A DNA stretch of 64,000 nt from NCBI GenBank assembly GCA_910586725.1, contig CAJUJL010000008.1, positions 13,868-77,867 of the forward strand. Direction: 5' to 3'. The position numbers were made by a program, and so were the translations under genes. This document shows, in pieces, positions 50,947 through 60,931 of this stretch. Source of the stretch: an uncultured Lachnospiraceae bacterium. Lineage in GTDB: Bacteria > Bacillota > Clostridia > Lachnospirales > Lachnospiraceae. The stretch's first letter is position 1; each line of letters begins with the position of its first letter. The notes under the pieces were generated by a model, which searched no databases, was not told where the DNA came from, and saw only the letters and a list, made by a program, of their open reading frames with translations.

Positions 50947-51552
50947 ATGCTTGGACTGATTTTAAAAGATATGTATACAATTCTAAAAGAGATGAAACTA
51001 TTTATTGTGGCGATCATCGTGTTATCTTTGTTTGTGAGAAATGACTTTTTAAGCGGATATATGATATTTTATGCGGCTCTTTTTCCGACCGCGGCATTTG
51101 GATACGATGAAAGAGCAAAATGGAACAAAATGGCAGATATGCTTCCGGTTTCAACCGGGCAAATCGTAGGAACAAAATACTGGATCGGCTTTTTGTCAAT
51201 TTTTGTCAGCAGCATTTTTGCTGTTTCGGCGAAAATCATAACTGCGTCAGGAAAGGCAGTTGCTTTGGAAGTATGGGCTGTCATATGGATTATCGTATGC
51301 GTTGCGCTCTTAGTTCAGGCAGTTTATCTGCCAATTGTATTTGGAATCGGCGTGGAAAAAGGACGGCTTTGTTTTATACTGGTTATTGTCGTATGTTCTT
51401 TTGCTTCCGCGTCTTTGTGGAGCAATATAGAGTTGCTTGCGGTCAAGCCGGCTTCCAATCTGATTATGGCTGGCGGTATGCTTTTTGCGGTATTCGCAAA
51501 CTGGGTTTCCTATTGCGTTTCAAAAAGAGTCTACCGGTACAGGGAGCAATAG
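50947..51552 (+). CDS. ABC-2 type transporter permease
   Basis: A 201-residue protein with six predicted membrane segments, matching the compact ABC-2 permeases paired with YtrA-type regulators (LGLILKDMYTILKEMKLFIV, FPTAAFGYDERAKWNKMADM, LPVSTGQIVGTKYW). It ends at a strong terminator. The substrate is not shown by the sequence. Confidence 0.88.
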   Translation: MLGLILKDMYTILKEMKLFIVAIIVLSLFVRNDFLSGYMIFYAALFPTAAFGYDERAKWNKMADMLPVSTGQIVGTKYWIGFLSIFVSSIFAVSAKIITASGKAVALEVWAVIWIIVCVALLVQAVYLPIVFGIGVEKGRLCFILVIVVCSFASASLWSNIELLAVKPASNLIMAGGMLFAVFANWVSYCVSKRVYRYREQ

Positions 51553-51583
51553 AGAAATTTCTCGTTTTGCAAATATGACCTAT

Positions 51584-51619
51584 TAAAATATGGAGCCGAA
51601 AATTCGGCTCCATATTTTA
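51584..51619. terminator. Bidirectional terminator after the ABC operon
   Basis: A perfect 17-base-arm palindrome, TAAAATATGGAGCCGAA (51584-51600) and TTCGGCTCCATATTTTA (51603-51619), with two bases in the centre. It serves both the ABC operon and the convergent secreted-protein gene. Confidence 0.9.
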
Positions 51620-51632
51620 TGTTAGTGTCGGC

Positions 51633-54600
51633 TTATTTCAGTTTTTTAACGTTCATGCCGGCTTTTTTTACTTTTTGTAAGAATTTCTTGTTTTTTCTTA
51701 ATGGCTTCGGCACTTTAACTGTCTTCACTTTAGATCCTTTAAAGGATTTCTTTGCAATGGTGGTGACGGTTCCTTTGAAGGTTACAGTCTTGAGTTTGGT
51801 GCATTTGGAAAATGCTCCTGCTTCGATTTTCTTAACCTTCTTTCCAATGGTAACGGACGTCATTCTCTTGCAGTTAGCAAATGCGTTTTTGCCAATGGAA
51901 ACAACGTTTGCGCCGATGGTGACGGATTTCATTTTGCCGTTCTTAAATGCGTTTGCAGCAATGCCGACAACCGTATAGGTTTTGGAATCGATCACAACTT
52001 TGTCCACTTTTACTTTTTTCGTGGTTTTCTTATCGCCTGTTTTGAGGATTACCGTTGCCGCTGCCGGATCTTCAATCGTATACGTTGCGTTGCCGACCGT
52101 TTTCACTTCGCCTTTCTGCGGGCCTGCCGGTGGCGTGAATACAGGAGTCGTATCCTCAACCAGTTTGCTCTGCGCCGCTTTGAGGGCTGCGAGCGCCGCC
52201 TCCAGGTCCTTCATGGAAGGATTAGCGGAAGCCACCAGATCCTGCGCAGCTTTCAAAAGTCTCTGGTATTCGGTCCAGTTGGCGTCATTTTTGTATTTTT
52301 TCGCGCTTACGGCGTTTACAATTGCATTGATTTGAGCTGTTGCGGCGGCTTTATCCACTGGTTTCGGCTGAATGTTGTTAAACGCCGCAATCAAATCTTC
52401 TTTTGCTTTGTCAGCGGCTTTTACAGCGCTGTCTGTTGTAATCTCGTTTGCTTTCGCCAATGCATCCTTATAAACTTCCAATGCATTGCTTGGAGCGTCC
52501 GCTTTCTTTTCGTAGTACTTATCAATGTCTTCCGCAGGGATGACGTACTCTGCGATTTCGTTCTGGAAGTCTTCCAGAGAGGAAAGCGTTTTCTCTGTCA
52601 GGCTGCCGGCTGCGTCTTCCAATGCCTGGATTGCGGTTTCGACATCCAGCTTTGTGAAGGAGTCTGCCTCTAATAAATCTTTTACCGCTTGCAGCGCGTC
52701 TGCAAAGGCGCTCCAGTTATTATAATACTTGGAGCCGTTGGGGTCATCGAATGCTTTAACTTTGTCTAATGCGCCGTTTAATGCGGTCTGCGCCTGATCT
52801 GCCGTCATTTCTATCGGCACCAGAACATCGTCTTTGGCGATGCTGCTCTTTGCAGCGTCAATTGCTGCCTTGGTAATTCCTGCGAAGTCCTCGCTGTCCA
52901 GAGACCTTAAAAGCGCTGCGACAGCGTCTCTTGCATCGGTCAGCAGTTGGATGCTTGCTGTCGTGTAATAATCTGTATACTTTGTAAAATCTTCATCTTT
53001 GATTTTGTTGTATTCCGTTGTAAGAGAAGCTTTTCCGGCTGCCACTTTGTTGGCGTCCGTGTCAAATGCATTAAACGCATTCTGTAAATTCTGCGCTGCC
53101 GTCTCATTGAAAGGAGCATATCCTTCATCGTCGGTAGCGAATTGACTGTTATTGTTGTCGAGCAGTTTTTGAGCCTCATAAAGCGCGCCCGGTTCAGAGA
53201 AAGCAAAGGCTGTCCATGAATCTTCATAATAAATGTGGTCTGCGTTCATGTTTTTCAGTTCATCCACTTTAAATTCCAGAGGCGTTTTGTCATAACCTAT
53301 TTTTTTGCAAACAATATGTCTTGCACGCAGAATCTCGCCTTTCGTAGACAGGGAGACACTGCCGGAAAGACCGGTAACGTCTACGGAATTCGCTTTTGAA
53401 ATCAATTCAACGGTTTTTTCTTCCGGATCTGCATCAGCTTCCGAATCTCCTTCAGCGGCAGGCGCTTCGGAGGAAGCGGCGGCTGGAGTGTAGGTCACGT
53501 CTGCAGTAAGCTCATGATTCTCATCGATTGTCATAGAGATCTTATAATCCTGTTTGTTTGCAATGGGAGGAAGATTGCTTCCTGTAATTTCTGTGTCCGT
53601 TCCATTCCAGTTATAAGACCATTTGCCGTCTTTTATGCCGATTTTAAAGCTTTTTGCGTCCTGGTGGTTTCCGTCATAATTTCCTAAAATTCCAATGGAG
53701 CATTCCTTGCCATTTCCTACGGTATACGGACGCAATACGCCGGAAACGGTTCCCCGATCGAAATCGGTTACTAATTTGTTGTAAATGGAAGCCTCAAAGT
53801 CTGTATTTCCTGCATGTTCGGCTTTTTTTCCAAGGGTTGCATATGTATAGCCGTCACCGGTTTTGCTTGGCGCAAGAATATCTTCAGGATTTGCGCCTTC
53901 TTTTGGAGAGGTCCAGCCGCATTCGCTATAGTCAAGCAGAGTAAGTGGTTCTTTATAATCATCGGCCGTATAATCCTCAATGGAATTATTTTCACCCGCT
54001 TCTGCTGGCTTCAGGGCGCCTTTCATAACATTGACAATATCCATCTTGGTAATGCCCATGATATTGCCGTTTGGCTCAGGATTGAGCTGACCTCTATCTG
54101 TTCCGGCTACAAATCCCAGATGGATGGGAAGCTGATGCTCATCTGCATACTTTCTTAAATCACCAAATACTTTAAAATCTACGACATCTTCCGCTGCAGA
54201 ATTGGCTTCGGTTTGTTCTTCTAAAGCTGCATTTCCATCCTCGTCAACGGTTCCCGTACATTTTGCGACTCTGATTCGGATATGGGTAGAATCCTCATAA
54301 ACAACCGTAAGCCGGACATATGTCTCGTCCGCCGGTTTTACATTATTAAATGCAGGTTCCCATCTGTTATGCGATTGTCCAGCAGTATCCAGATAATTTC
54401 CGCTAGCGCTGTCATACTGTACCCATCCTTTATCATTTAGTCCGTTCATCCATTGCATGTACCAGTTTCCGTTAAATCCCAGAAATGTCCAATGCGTTGC
54501 ATCTACGTACTTAAGCATGATGCCAAGACGAATTCCATTTTTTTTGACGGAATTTGCCGGCGGATAAAGTACGAACCGCATAACACGGCGGGAATCAGGC

Positions 54601-54953
54601 TGTGAGGAAATGTCGATGTTTTTAGCGTAGACACATGCGGGCGCATCTGTTTCTGCGTATGAAATCTTATTGTCATTTCCATCTGTAGCAGAAGATGTCA
54701 GTCGCCATGTCTGCAGACCTTCACCGACATAAAGTGTTCTGCCAAAATTTTGAAATGCCTGTTCGGACATGGCATTCAGCCAATTCTTCTCTTCCATTAC
54801 AAACTTGTTGTTTTCGTTTGTGTACATCCACTGCCGTGTAGTTTCAGTGAAGACAGTTGGAGCTGCTTTGGCTGACAATGGGTTGCCTGGCAAAATTGTT
54901 GTTACAGCAACTGCTATAGCAAGTGTTTTGGCCAGAATAGCTTTTAACTTCAT
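51633..54953 (-). CDS. Very large secreted lectin-like protein with helical and BspA-type repeats
   Basis: An 1106-residue exported protein. Signal peptide 1 to about 30 (KLKAILAKTLAIAVAVTTIL, ending AKA). About 40 to 340 and 345 to 580 look like two concanavalin-A-type beta-sandwich domains (WTFLGFNGNWYMQWMN; ILGNYDGNHQDAKSFKIGI). About 600 to 900 are several Ala-rich helical FIVAR-like units. The C-terminus (950 onwards) is the BspA-type LRR module with a basic tail (FANCKRMTSVTIGKKVKKI). No catalytic motif was found, so it is probably an adhesin or glycan-binding protein. I start at ATG 54953 after AAAGGAGG. Confidence 0.75.
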   Translation of the reverse strand: MKLKAILAKTLAIAVAVTTILPGNPLSAKAAPTVFTETTRQWMYTNENNKFVMEEKNWLNAMSEQAFQNFGRTLYVGEGLQTWRLTSSATDGNDNKISYAETDAPACVYAKNIDISSQPDSRRVMRFVLYPPANSVKKNGIRLGIMLKYVDATHWTFLGFNGNWYMQWMNGLNDKGWVQYDSASGNYLDTAGQSHNRWEPAFNNVKPADETYVRLTVVYEDSTHIRIRVAKCTGTVDEDGNAALEEQTEANSAAEDVVDFKVFGDLRKYADEHQLPIHLGFVAGTDRGQLNPEPNGNIMGITKMDIVNVMKGALKPAEAGENNSIEDYTADDYKEPLTLLDYSECGWTSPKEGANPEDILAPSKTGDGYTYATLGKKAEHAGNTDFEASIYNKLVTDFDRGTVSGVLRPYTVGNGKECSIGILGNYDGNHQDAKSFKIGIKDGKWSYNWNGTDTEITGSNLPPIANKQDYKISMTIDENHELTADVTYTPAAASSEAPAAEGDSEADADPEEKTVELISKANSVDVTGLSGSVSLSTKGEILRARHIVCKKIGYDKTPLEFKVDELKNMNADHIYYEDSWTAFAFSEPGALYEAQKLLDNNNSQFATDDEGYAPFNETAAQNLQNAFNAFDTDANKVAAGKASLTTEYNKIKDEDFTKYTDYYTTASIQLLTDARDAVAALLRSLDSEDFAGITKAAIDAAKSSIAKDDVLVPIEMTADQAQTALNGALDKVKAFDDPNGSKYYNNWSAFADALQAVKDLLEADSFTKLDVETAIQALEDAAGSLTEKTLSSLEDFQNEIAEYVIPAEDIDKYYEKKADAPSNALEVYKDALAKANEITTDSAVKAADKAKEDLIAAFNNIQPKPVDKAAATAQINAIVNAVSAKKYKNDANWTEYQRLLKAAQDLVASANPSMKDLEAALAALKAAQSKLVEDTTPVFTPPAGPQKGEVKTVGNATYTIEDPAAATVILKTGDKKTTKKVKVDKVVIDSKTYTVVGIAANAFKNGKMKSVTIGANVVSIGKNAFANCKRMTSVTIGKKVKKIEAGAFSKCTKLKTVTFKGTVTTIAKKSFKGSKVKTVKVPKPLRKNKKFLQKVKKAGMNVKKLK

Positions 54954-55122
54954 AATATTAAATCCTCCTTTTTTTGCTATATTTTCTATAGCTATACATG
55001 TTTTATGATTATACAACAATTATACTATAATTTCAATTGAAATTTTTGCCATTGGTAAAATTGGAAAAATATAATTATGTGAAGTTAATCACAGGAAAAA
55101 GCTTTTGAAATCATATAAAAGT

Positions 55123-55160
55123 AAAAAAACAGGAACTCTTAGAAAATGGAGTTCCTGTTT
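55123..55160 (-). terminator. Terminator of the SGNH protein gene (minus strand)
   Basis: AAACAGGAACTC-type arms (55127-55138 and 55149-55160 as read on plus), with the A-run on the plus strand giving a U-run in the minus transcript, seven bases behind the stop at 55167. Confidence 0.8.
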
Positions 55161-55166
55161 AGGATG

Positions 55167-58100
55167 TTATTTTATAATTTGTACTTTTTTCCCCTGGCCT
55201 TTATTGGAAAGGATTTTCGCATAAGCTTTTAATTTTTTGGCCGGAACTTTGATTTTTGCATTTTTATGAATGCCTTTCCAGGCATTTTTCCCTACTTTAT
55301 TTAGAACTTTGCTCTTAATAATGATGTTTTTCAAAGCTTTGCAGTTCATAAAAGTTTTTTTGCCGATTGTTTTTAATTTGGAGCTCTTGATGGCAGCCTT
55401 TTTTAATTTGCTGCATCCTGCAAATGCGCTGTCGCCAATTGTTTCCACATTTTTACCGATCGTTGCGCCGGAAGCTTTTTTGCAGTTTTTAAAAGCAGAT
55501 GCGGAGATAGCGGTTACTTTATATGTCACGGAATCAAAATCAACAGTATCCGGAACCAGGATGTGGGCAGCCGTTTTTGATTGGATGCCGACAATTTCCG
55601 CCTTTTGCCGTGCGATACTTGTAATTTTATAAAAATACCCGTTATTTTCATAAAACTTCCCTTCCAAAATTTGTACGTCGTCCGGTTGATTTTTCAGATT
55701 GGCATAGGCTGTTTCTGCATCGGTAAGTATTTTTATAATTTCTGCTGAAATAAATTGCTTTTGTTTGTCGGACAATGCGTTATACGCGGTTCTTGCGGCG
55801 GTAATTTTTTGCAGACTTTCTGTTGTCGCCATGACTGTCCCAATTGCATGAATCTTTGCGATTACTTTTTTGGCGGCCTGTTGGTCTGATGCAAAATCCA
55901 CAGCTTCAAAAAGAATGTTTTTGACATCGTCTGAAATTAACTGCTTTTGCTCGCGCGTTATAGCGTTGTAAGCGGTTTGGGCGGCGAAAGCCTTTTCGCA
56001 GTATTCGTCTGTGTCTTCGATTGTTTTCAGCTGGAGGATCTGACGAATTATATTTTCCGCGGCATGTTGGTTAATGGCGTTTTCTGCATCCAGCAATAAC
56101 GACAGTTTATTGTTGGGAATTAAAAGCTTTTGTATGTCTGTCAGAGATTCGTAAGCGGTCCGTAAAGCTTTGATTTCTTTCTCATACTTCGTTACGTCGT
56201 CATAGGATGAAATTGAATCAAGCAGTTTAGCCGTGTCGCTGGCGGCTTTTTCATCGCTTTCCGTCTGCGATTCGCTGGTAAGAGGAATTTCCCATTCTGC
56301 AAAAGTAACGTGTTTCGCAGAGTTTCCTTTTATATTTGCAGTAATCTTTATTGCATACCGCTTCTTAGAAGGAACATGGATGGTTATTTCATCTTCGTTG
56401 AGACCGGAATTTTTTTCGTAGGACTTTCCATGGACATCTGTTAAAACGACGGTATAGTCTCCGATTTGTCCGCCTTCATATGCCGCGCTTACAGCGGCTC
56501 TGCTTACCGTAATGGAATCGTTTGTATCGGATATTGCGATTTCAGGGCGTTCATCGCTGCTTTCTCTGGTGTAAGAAAACTGGTATGCAAGATTGGAAAG
56601 GAGCGTATTCGTATTCAGGCCGCATTCGGTGACAAACTGCTGAAACATTCTAAGCTGTCCCGCACTGCCGGGATGCAGACTTCCGTCTCCAAAATAATAG
56701 CCGGATGTATACAAATAAGGATATGCGCTAAATTCCTGATTCCATTGCGTGTACTGATCGATCAGGAGAATGTTTGCATCGTTATCCGCAATGGCTTTCA
56801 TCTGTTCTGCGGCTTTTGGCGGTCTGCCTGCATAAGTCGGGTTTTTGGCCGGAGTAGGCGTTCGGAATACAATCATTGCGTCCGGATTGGATTTTTTTAT
56901 AGCGGAGACAATTTCCCTAAGCTGCGAGGCATAGACATCGCTGCTGACCGTATCGTTTGTTCCAAGCATAACGGATACAATGTCCGCTTTGTATTTGCCC
57001 ATACGCTGTTCGATATTTTGAAGCGTTCTTTCACATGTGGCGCCGGAAACGGCTGTGTTGATCACAAGGTCGTCGGTTCTGGCCAAGTCTTCTTTTATAT
57101 ATTTTTCAAAAATCTGTGCAATGCCGTCGTATCCATGCGTATGCGCCGCGGCATGCGTAATGGAGTCTCCCATAAACAGCCATGTCAGCGAATCGTTTTC
57201 AGCCAGCAGTTTGCGCAGGTTATCTTGAAATACGCCTTCGTATTGACTGGCGTTTGCTTTGCTGCCGTCGGCAATAGTTCCGGATACGGCAGAATACTGC
57301 GTGGTATTGTCTTTTGAAAGAACGGTCAGTTTGTATTGTTTGTCTGCCGGCAATTCCCGGATTGTAAAAGGATTGCCAAGAGCCGAACCTGTAATGGAGA
57401 CGCCGTCTATGGAGAGAATATAGTTCCAGGCCATGATCTCGGATTCTTGCGGAATAGCGACCGTAAGCGAATCGGAGGATGACGTTACGGTTGGCGGAAT
57501 ATCAGAATAAATGGCCGGGGCTTCTTCTGCCGTCCAGGAGTCTGAAAGCGCCGGGAAGTTATTCGCAGAGCCGCAGACGCTTTGCGCAAGCTGTTTTGCA
57601 ATCTCATAGTGACCGTCAGCATTTAACAGGCCGTCTTTTGTCAGCATATTATTTAAAAATTCATTGTTGTCGGTTAAAGACAGATGATCCACAAGCAAAA
57701 TTCGGTCCGCCTGATCGGAATCTACTTCTGCAACGGTTTTAACGACGTTTCGCGCTGCGTTTGCATACAGGCGGACAAGCTGCGATGTTTTTGTGTCTTT
57801 TACGGCATGGGGAAGCTGCAGTACCAGATAGGAATGGTATGCGCCGTTTTCATCCTGCTTCATTTTAAGAGAAATGTCAATAATCTCTTCAAGCGCGTTT
57901 TGAAAGGCGTCGATGCCGTTTTCTCCCTGATGGTAGTCTTCCGGGCCGATTGCATAAACGACTGCCCGCGGGAGGGCTCTTTTGATGTAATCGTTCAGAT
58001 GTTTGGCGAACATCACGGCGTCCTGGCCTTCTTTGGCTGCATTGATAGTATAACGCTGCATCCCCTCCAGCACGGAATTGATGCGTTTTTCCCATCGAAT

Positions 58101-59024
58101 ATATTCTTCGAAATGTCCCATATAATTGCGGACGCCTGCAATTTCCCGGAAACGCCCCTGCGTCTCAACGCCGCCGCCAAACAACCAGGTATTGTCGTGG
58201 ATGCTTGCGTCGAACATACCGGTCGTTACGCGGCCTCCGGTAATGTCGGAAACGTCGTTTACGCCGGAAATGGATATTTGGGAAATTTCACCGTTTAAAT
58301 TGGAGTAGCTGGGATGTTTAAAATAGCTGTCCGGGGTAAGGCCTCCGATGGCAATGGAATTTATATTCGGACGCCAGTCTGTATAGCCGTCTGCCGTGCC
58401 CCCCAAAAATGCGGTAACAAAATTTCGGGTGCCTTTTTCGGTAGAATCATCAGAGGTTATTTTTGCGCCGCCATCCATCTGGCAGACCATTTTGCCGGAG
58501 GATATGGAGATGTTTAACGTATGGAATTGCCCGTCAGCAATATTTACGCCCGTATTTTTTTGCCAGTCGGTGCCGTTTTTGTTGGAACCTGTTTCAAAAT
58601 AAACGACGCCGGATTTTGAAATGATGACAGCAATTGTAGACTGGGCAGTTAAAGCCGATGATGAATTGTTGTTTGTGTCGGATATTTCCAGCAGACTAAC
58701 ATAGTCCGTCGCTGCGTTTGCTAATTTAAACGTAACGGACAGGTCAATGGAGCTTGCGTTTTTGATATGTTCTTTGAAAAGTTCAATGCTGCTTTCGTCT
58801 ACTTCATAAAAGTCAGATCCGTTAAAAGATGTGTCTGTAAACGCAGTTTTGTCATAACTTAGGCCAAACTCCATAGACACGCCGTTTGTGGAGGAGTTTT
58901 CAGTGGTAAATGCATCTGAATGAAGAGATGCCGTATCGGCGTTGACAGCAGAAAGATTTTCCAGGCCGTTGAAGATCAATACGCCGGCAACTGTTAACGC
59001 CAGAGCTTTTTTAAACAGTTTCAT
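55167..59024 (-). CDS. Secreted protein with one active-looking and one degenerate SGNH esterase domain
   Basis: A 1285-residue exported protein. Signal peptide 1 to about 30; a concanavalin-like lectin domain (about 45 to 250); a first SGNH-like domain (about 270 to 500) where WLFGGGVETQG stands in place of the GDSx block; a fibronectin-like domain; a second SGNH domain (about 605 to 830) with WLFMGDSITH (Ser in GDS), LGTNDT, and DGSLHPG (Asp-His); another beta domain; three 60-residue helical repeats; and a BspA-type LRR end with basic tail. It probably removes acetyl groups from glycans. The substrate is inferred. Confidence 0.8.
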   Translation of the reverse strand: MKLFKKALALTVAGVLIFNGLENLSAVNADTASLHSDAFTTENSSTNGVSMEFGLSYDKTAFTDTSFNGSDFYEVDESSIELFKEHIKNASSIDLSVTFKLANAATDYVSLLEISDTNNNSSSALTAQSTIAVIISKSGVVYFETGSNKNGTDWQKNTGVNIADGQFHTLNISISSGKMVCQMDGGAKITSDDSTEKGTRNFVTAFLGGTADGYTDWRPNINSIAIGGLTPDSYFKHPSYSNLNGEISQISISGVNDVSDITGGRVTTGMFDASIHDNTWLFGGGVETQGRFREIAGVRNYMGHFEEYIRWEKRINSVLEGMQRYTINAAKEGQDAVMFAKHLNDYIKRALPRAVVYAIGPEDYHQGENGIDAFQNALEEIIDISLKMKQDENGAYHSYLVLQLPHAVKDTKTSQLVRLYANAARNVVKTVAEVDSDQADRILLVDHLSLTDNNEFLNNMLTKDGLLNADGHYEIAKQLAQSVCGSANNFPALSDSWTAEEAPAIYSDIPPTVTSSSDSLTVAIPQESEIMAWNYILSIDGVSITGSALGNPFTIRELPADKQYKLTVLSKDNTTQYSAVSGTIADGSKANASQYEGVFQDNLRKLLAENDSLTWLFMGDSITHAAAHTHGYDGIAQIFEKYIKEDLARTDDLVINTAVSGATCERTLQNIEQRMGKYKADIVSVMLGTNDTVSSDVYASQLREIVSAIKKSNPDAMIVFRTPTPAKNPTYAGRPPKAAEQMKAIADNDANILLIDQYTQWNQEFSAYPYLYTSGYYFGDGSLHPGSAGQLRMFQQFVTECGLNTNTLLSNLAYQFSYTRESSDERPEIAISDTNDSITVSRAAVSAAYEGGQIGDYTVVLTDVHGKSYEKNSGLNEDEITIHVPSKKRYAIKITANIKGNSAKHVTFAEWEIPLTSESQTESDEKAASDTAKLLDSISSYDDVTKYEKEIKALRTAYESLTDIQKLLIPNNKLSLLLDAENAINQHAAENIIRQILQLKTIEDTDEYCEKAFAAQTAYNAITREQKQLISDDVKNILFEAVDFASDQQAAKKVIAKIHAIGTVMATTESLQKITAARTAYNALSDKQKQFISAEIIKILTDAETAYANLKNQPDDVQILEGKFYENNGYFYKITSIARQKAEIVGIQSKTAAHILVPDTVDFDSVTYKVTAISASAFKNCKKASGATIGKNVETIGDSAFAGCSKLKKAAIKSSKLKTIGKKTFMNCKALKNIIIKSKVLNKVGKNAWKGIHKNAKIKVPAKKLKAYAKILSNKGQGKKVQIIK

Positions 59025-59108
59025 AACAAGATATTCCTCCTTAAATTGGTTTTTTATTGATAATTATAACAAATATATGAATTACATTCAACAAAAGTTG
59101 AATAATAA

Positions 59109-59843
59109 TCAGAACCATCCTCCGTCAAAACTGATGACCTGTCCGGTCAGATAAGCGGGGGATTTTGCCAGTTGAAGGAGAAATGCGGCAGCTTCTTTTG
59201 GCGTTGCAAAGTATCCGGAGGGTATTTCGTCTTCCAGCTGACGGCGTTCGGATTCATCGAGGTTTTGATTCATATCTGTATCAATTACGCCAAATGCGGC
59301 GGCGTTGACCTGAATATTGCTTGGCGCCAATTCCTTTGCCAGCGCCCGGGTGAAAGCGTTCATCCCGCCTTTTGCTGCGGAATATGCGGTTTCACAAGAC
59401 GCTCCATATATGCCCCAGTCCGATGAAACATTAATGATTTTACCGGATTTTTGAGAAACCATGTAAGGAATCGCGCATTTGCAGCAGGAAAATACAGAGG
59501 TCAGATTGGTAGAAATGACTCGGTTCCAGTCCTCCGGAGACATTTCACTAAGAAGGCCAATATAGGAAATGCCAGCATTGTTGATTAATATATCAATTCC
59601 TCCACAAAAAGCTTCTATTTGCCCAAACATATGCGACACAAAAGCATAATCGCTAATATCTCCGCAGCAGCAAAGCGTTTTTACGGAAAATTTTGTTTCG
59701 ATTATTTTGGAAAGCGCGTTTAGTTCATCAGCGGAATGCATACAGTTTAAAACCAGATAATATCCTTCTTGTGCAAATAATAATGCGGCGGCCTGGCCAA
59801 TGCCTCTTGAAGCGCCTGTGATAAGTACGGTTTTTTGTTTCAT
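59109..59843 (-). CDS. SDR family reductase (YmfI/EF-P reductase-like)
   Basis: A 244-residue classical short-chain dehydrogenase/reductase with NAD(P)-binding TGASRGIGQAAALLF, NNAG (ILINNAGISYIG), catalytic Ser in INVSSDWG, and YSAAKGG (YxxxK). The C-terminal part (AFGVIDTDMNQNLDE, DEIPSGYFATPKEAAAFL, FDGGW) resembles the elongation-factor-P 5-aminopentanone reductase YmfI, but general FabG-type activity cannot be excluded. I start at ATG 59843 with AAGGAGT. The GNAT gene lies 91 bases upstream, same strand. Confidence 0.8.
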   Translation of the reverse strand: MKQKTVLITGASRGIGQAAALLFAQEGYYLVLNCMHSADELNALSKIIETKFSVKTLCCCGDISDYAFVSHMFGQIEAFCGGIDILINNAGISYIGLLSEMSPEDWNRVISTNLTSVFSCCKCAIPYMVSQKSGKIINVSSDWGIYGASCETAYSAAKGGMNAFTRALAKELAPSNIQVNAAAFGVIDTDMNQNLDESERRQLEDEIPSGYFATPKEAAAFLLQLAKSPAYLTGQVISFDGGWF

Positions 59844-59934
59844 TGAAGGACTCCTTTTGATTTTTATGGGAATGCAGGGGGGGATAACGATTTTCCTTTT
59901 TTTTATAGGATTATTGTGCGAAGTGTGGATATTC

Positions 59935-60702
59935 TCAATATCCCCATACTTCAATTGCTTCGTAGGTATGGCTGTAATGATACCCCAGTTCTTCCGCGAG
60001 AGCAAGAGAATGCTCATTTTGTGCGTCCCAGCTCGGATATAGATTTTGTTTTAGGCATTCTAATATCAGTTTGGCTCCGCAGATACGGGCGAATCCTCTT
60101 CGGCGGAATTCTTTGCGCGTGTCGATTTCGATTTCAATTCCAGTTTGGTATCTGGAATAGGAGGAGGCGCCGGAGAGAATTTGCCGGTCTTTTTGGATGA
60201 CTGCGCCAAGGCCAAGTTTACGGTAATCTTCATATTGCGGAAACTGGGAAACTAAATCCGCGCTCCAGGATTTGCTTTTACACATTTCATATATGGGTTT
60301 GTCAATTCTGTTCAGTTCGTATCCTTGAGGCAGGGAAGAGATAATTTGCTTTAATTTTTCTTTTTCAAAGATTCCAGGTTCTTTTTTGGTTGCATAACGA
60401 AGGACGATTTTGGCCCGGTTTCCATATTGTTTCAGTATGAGCTGTTTCCATTCCAGAGTTTGCGGAATCATAATGATGAAATCTTTGCCTGGATGGCCGG
60501 GTTTGAAATCAAGCAGTTCTGCGGACGCTTCCCCTGCAAAAAAGGCAAAGTCTCCAAGCGCTGCCATGGCAGATGACGGATGATTCAAATCGTCGGTATA
60601 GATGCTTCCCATCATTCCCTGGAGGCAGGACCATAGGATCGTTTCTTCCCATTTGCCGAATAAAGCGTTGATTTGGGCGCTGCCTGTTGCTTGACAGATC
60701 AT
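59935..60702 (-). CDS. GNAT family N-acetyltransferase (GNAT_acetyltr_2-like)
   Basis: A 255-residue protein of the longer GNAT type, with an N-terminal helical domain (GKWEETILWSCLQGMMGSIY) and a C-terminal acetyltransferase fold: EIEIDTRKEFRRRGFARICG matches the acetyl-CoA P-loop (RxxGxA form), followed by LYPSWDAQNEHSLALAEELG. The substrate is unknown. I start at ATG 60702 because ACGGAGG precedes it; ATG 60720 would add six residues without a site. Probably co-transcribed with the SDR gene. Confidence 0.85.
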   Translation of the reverse strand: MICQATGSAQINALFGKWEETILWSCLQGMMGSIYTDDLNHPSSAMAALGDFAFFAGEASAELLDFKPGHPGKDFIIMIPQTLEWKQLILKQYGNRAKIVLRYATKKEPGIFEKEKLKQIISSLPQGYELNRIDKPIYEMCKSKSWSADLVSQFPQYEDYRKLGLGAVIQKDRQILSGASSYSRYQTGIEIEIDTRKEFRRRGFARICGAKLILECLKQNLYPSWDAQNEHSLALAEELGYHYSHTYEAIEVWGY

Positions 60703-60931
60703 AAAAACCTCCGTTTTCATTGTAGATAATTATTCAAAAATTTATTGCAGTTTACCACAAAAATAGAGGAATGTCATTGGTTAAATCTTATTTTTTAAAG
60801 AAGATACAAAGAAAATGATTGCCAAATAAAATGTTTCATACTAAAATAAAACCAGTGTGCAGCCTGTCTTTTGGAAGAAATTCAGAAGAATGGAAGGAAC
60901 GCATGAATATTTTGAAAAGGAGATTGATAGG

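Noticed and set aside
56466..57317. A 283-residue open frame on the plus strand
   Set aside because: It lies wholly inside the SGNH protein gene on the other strand, has no ribosome site and no recognisable motif; it is a shadow frame.
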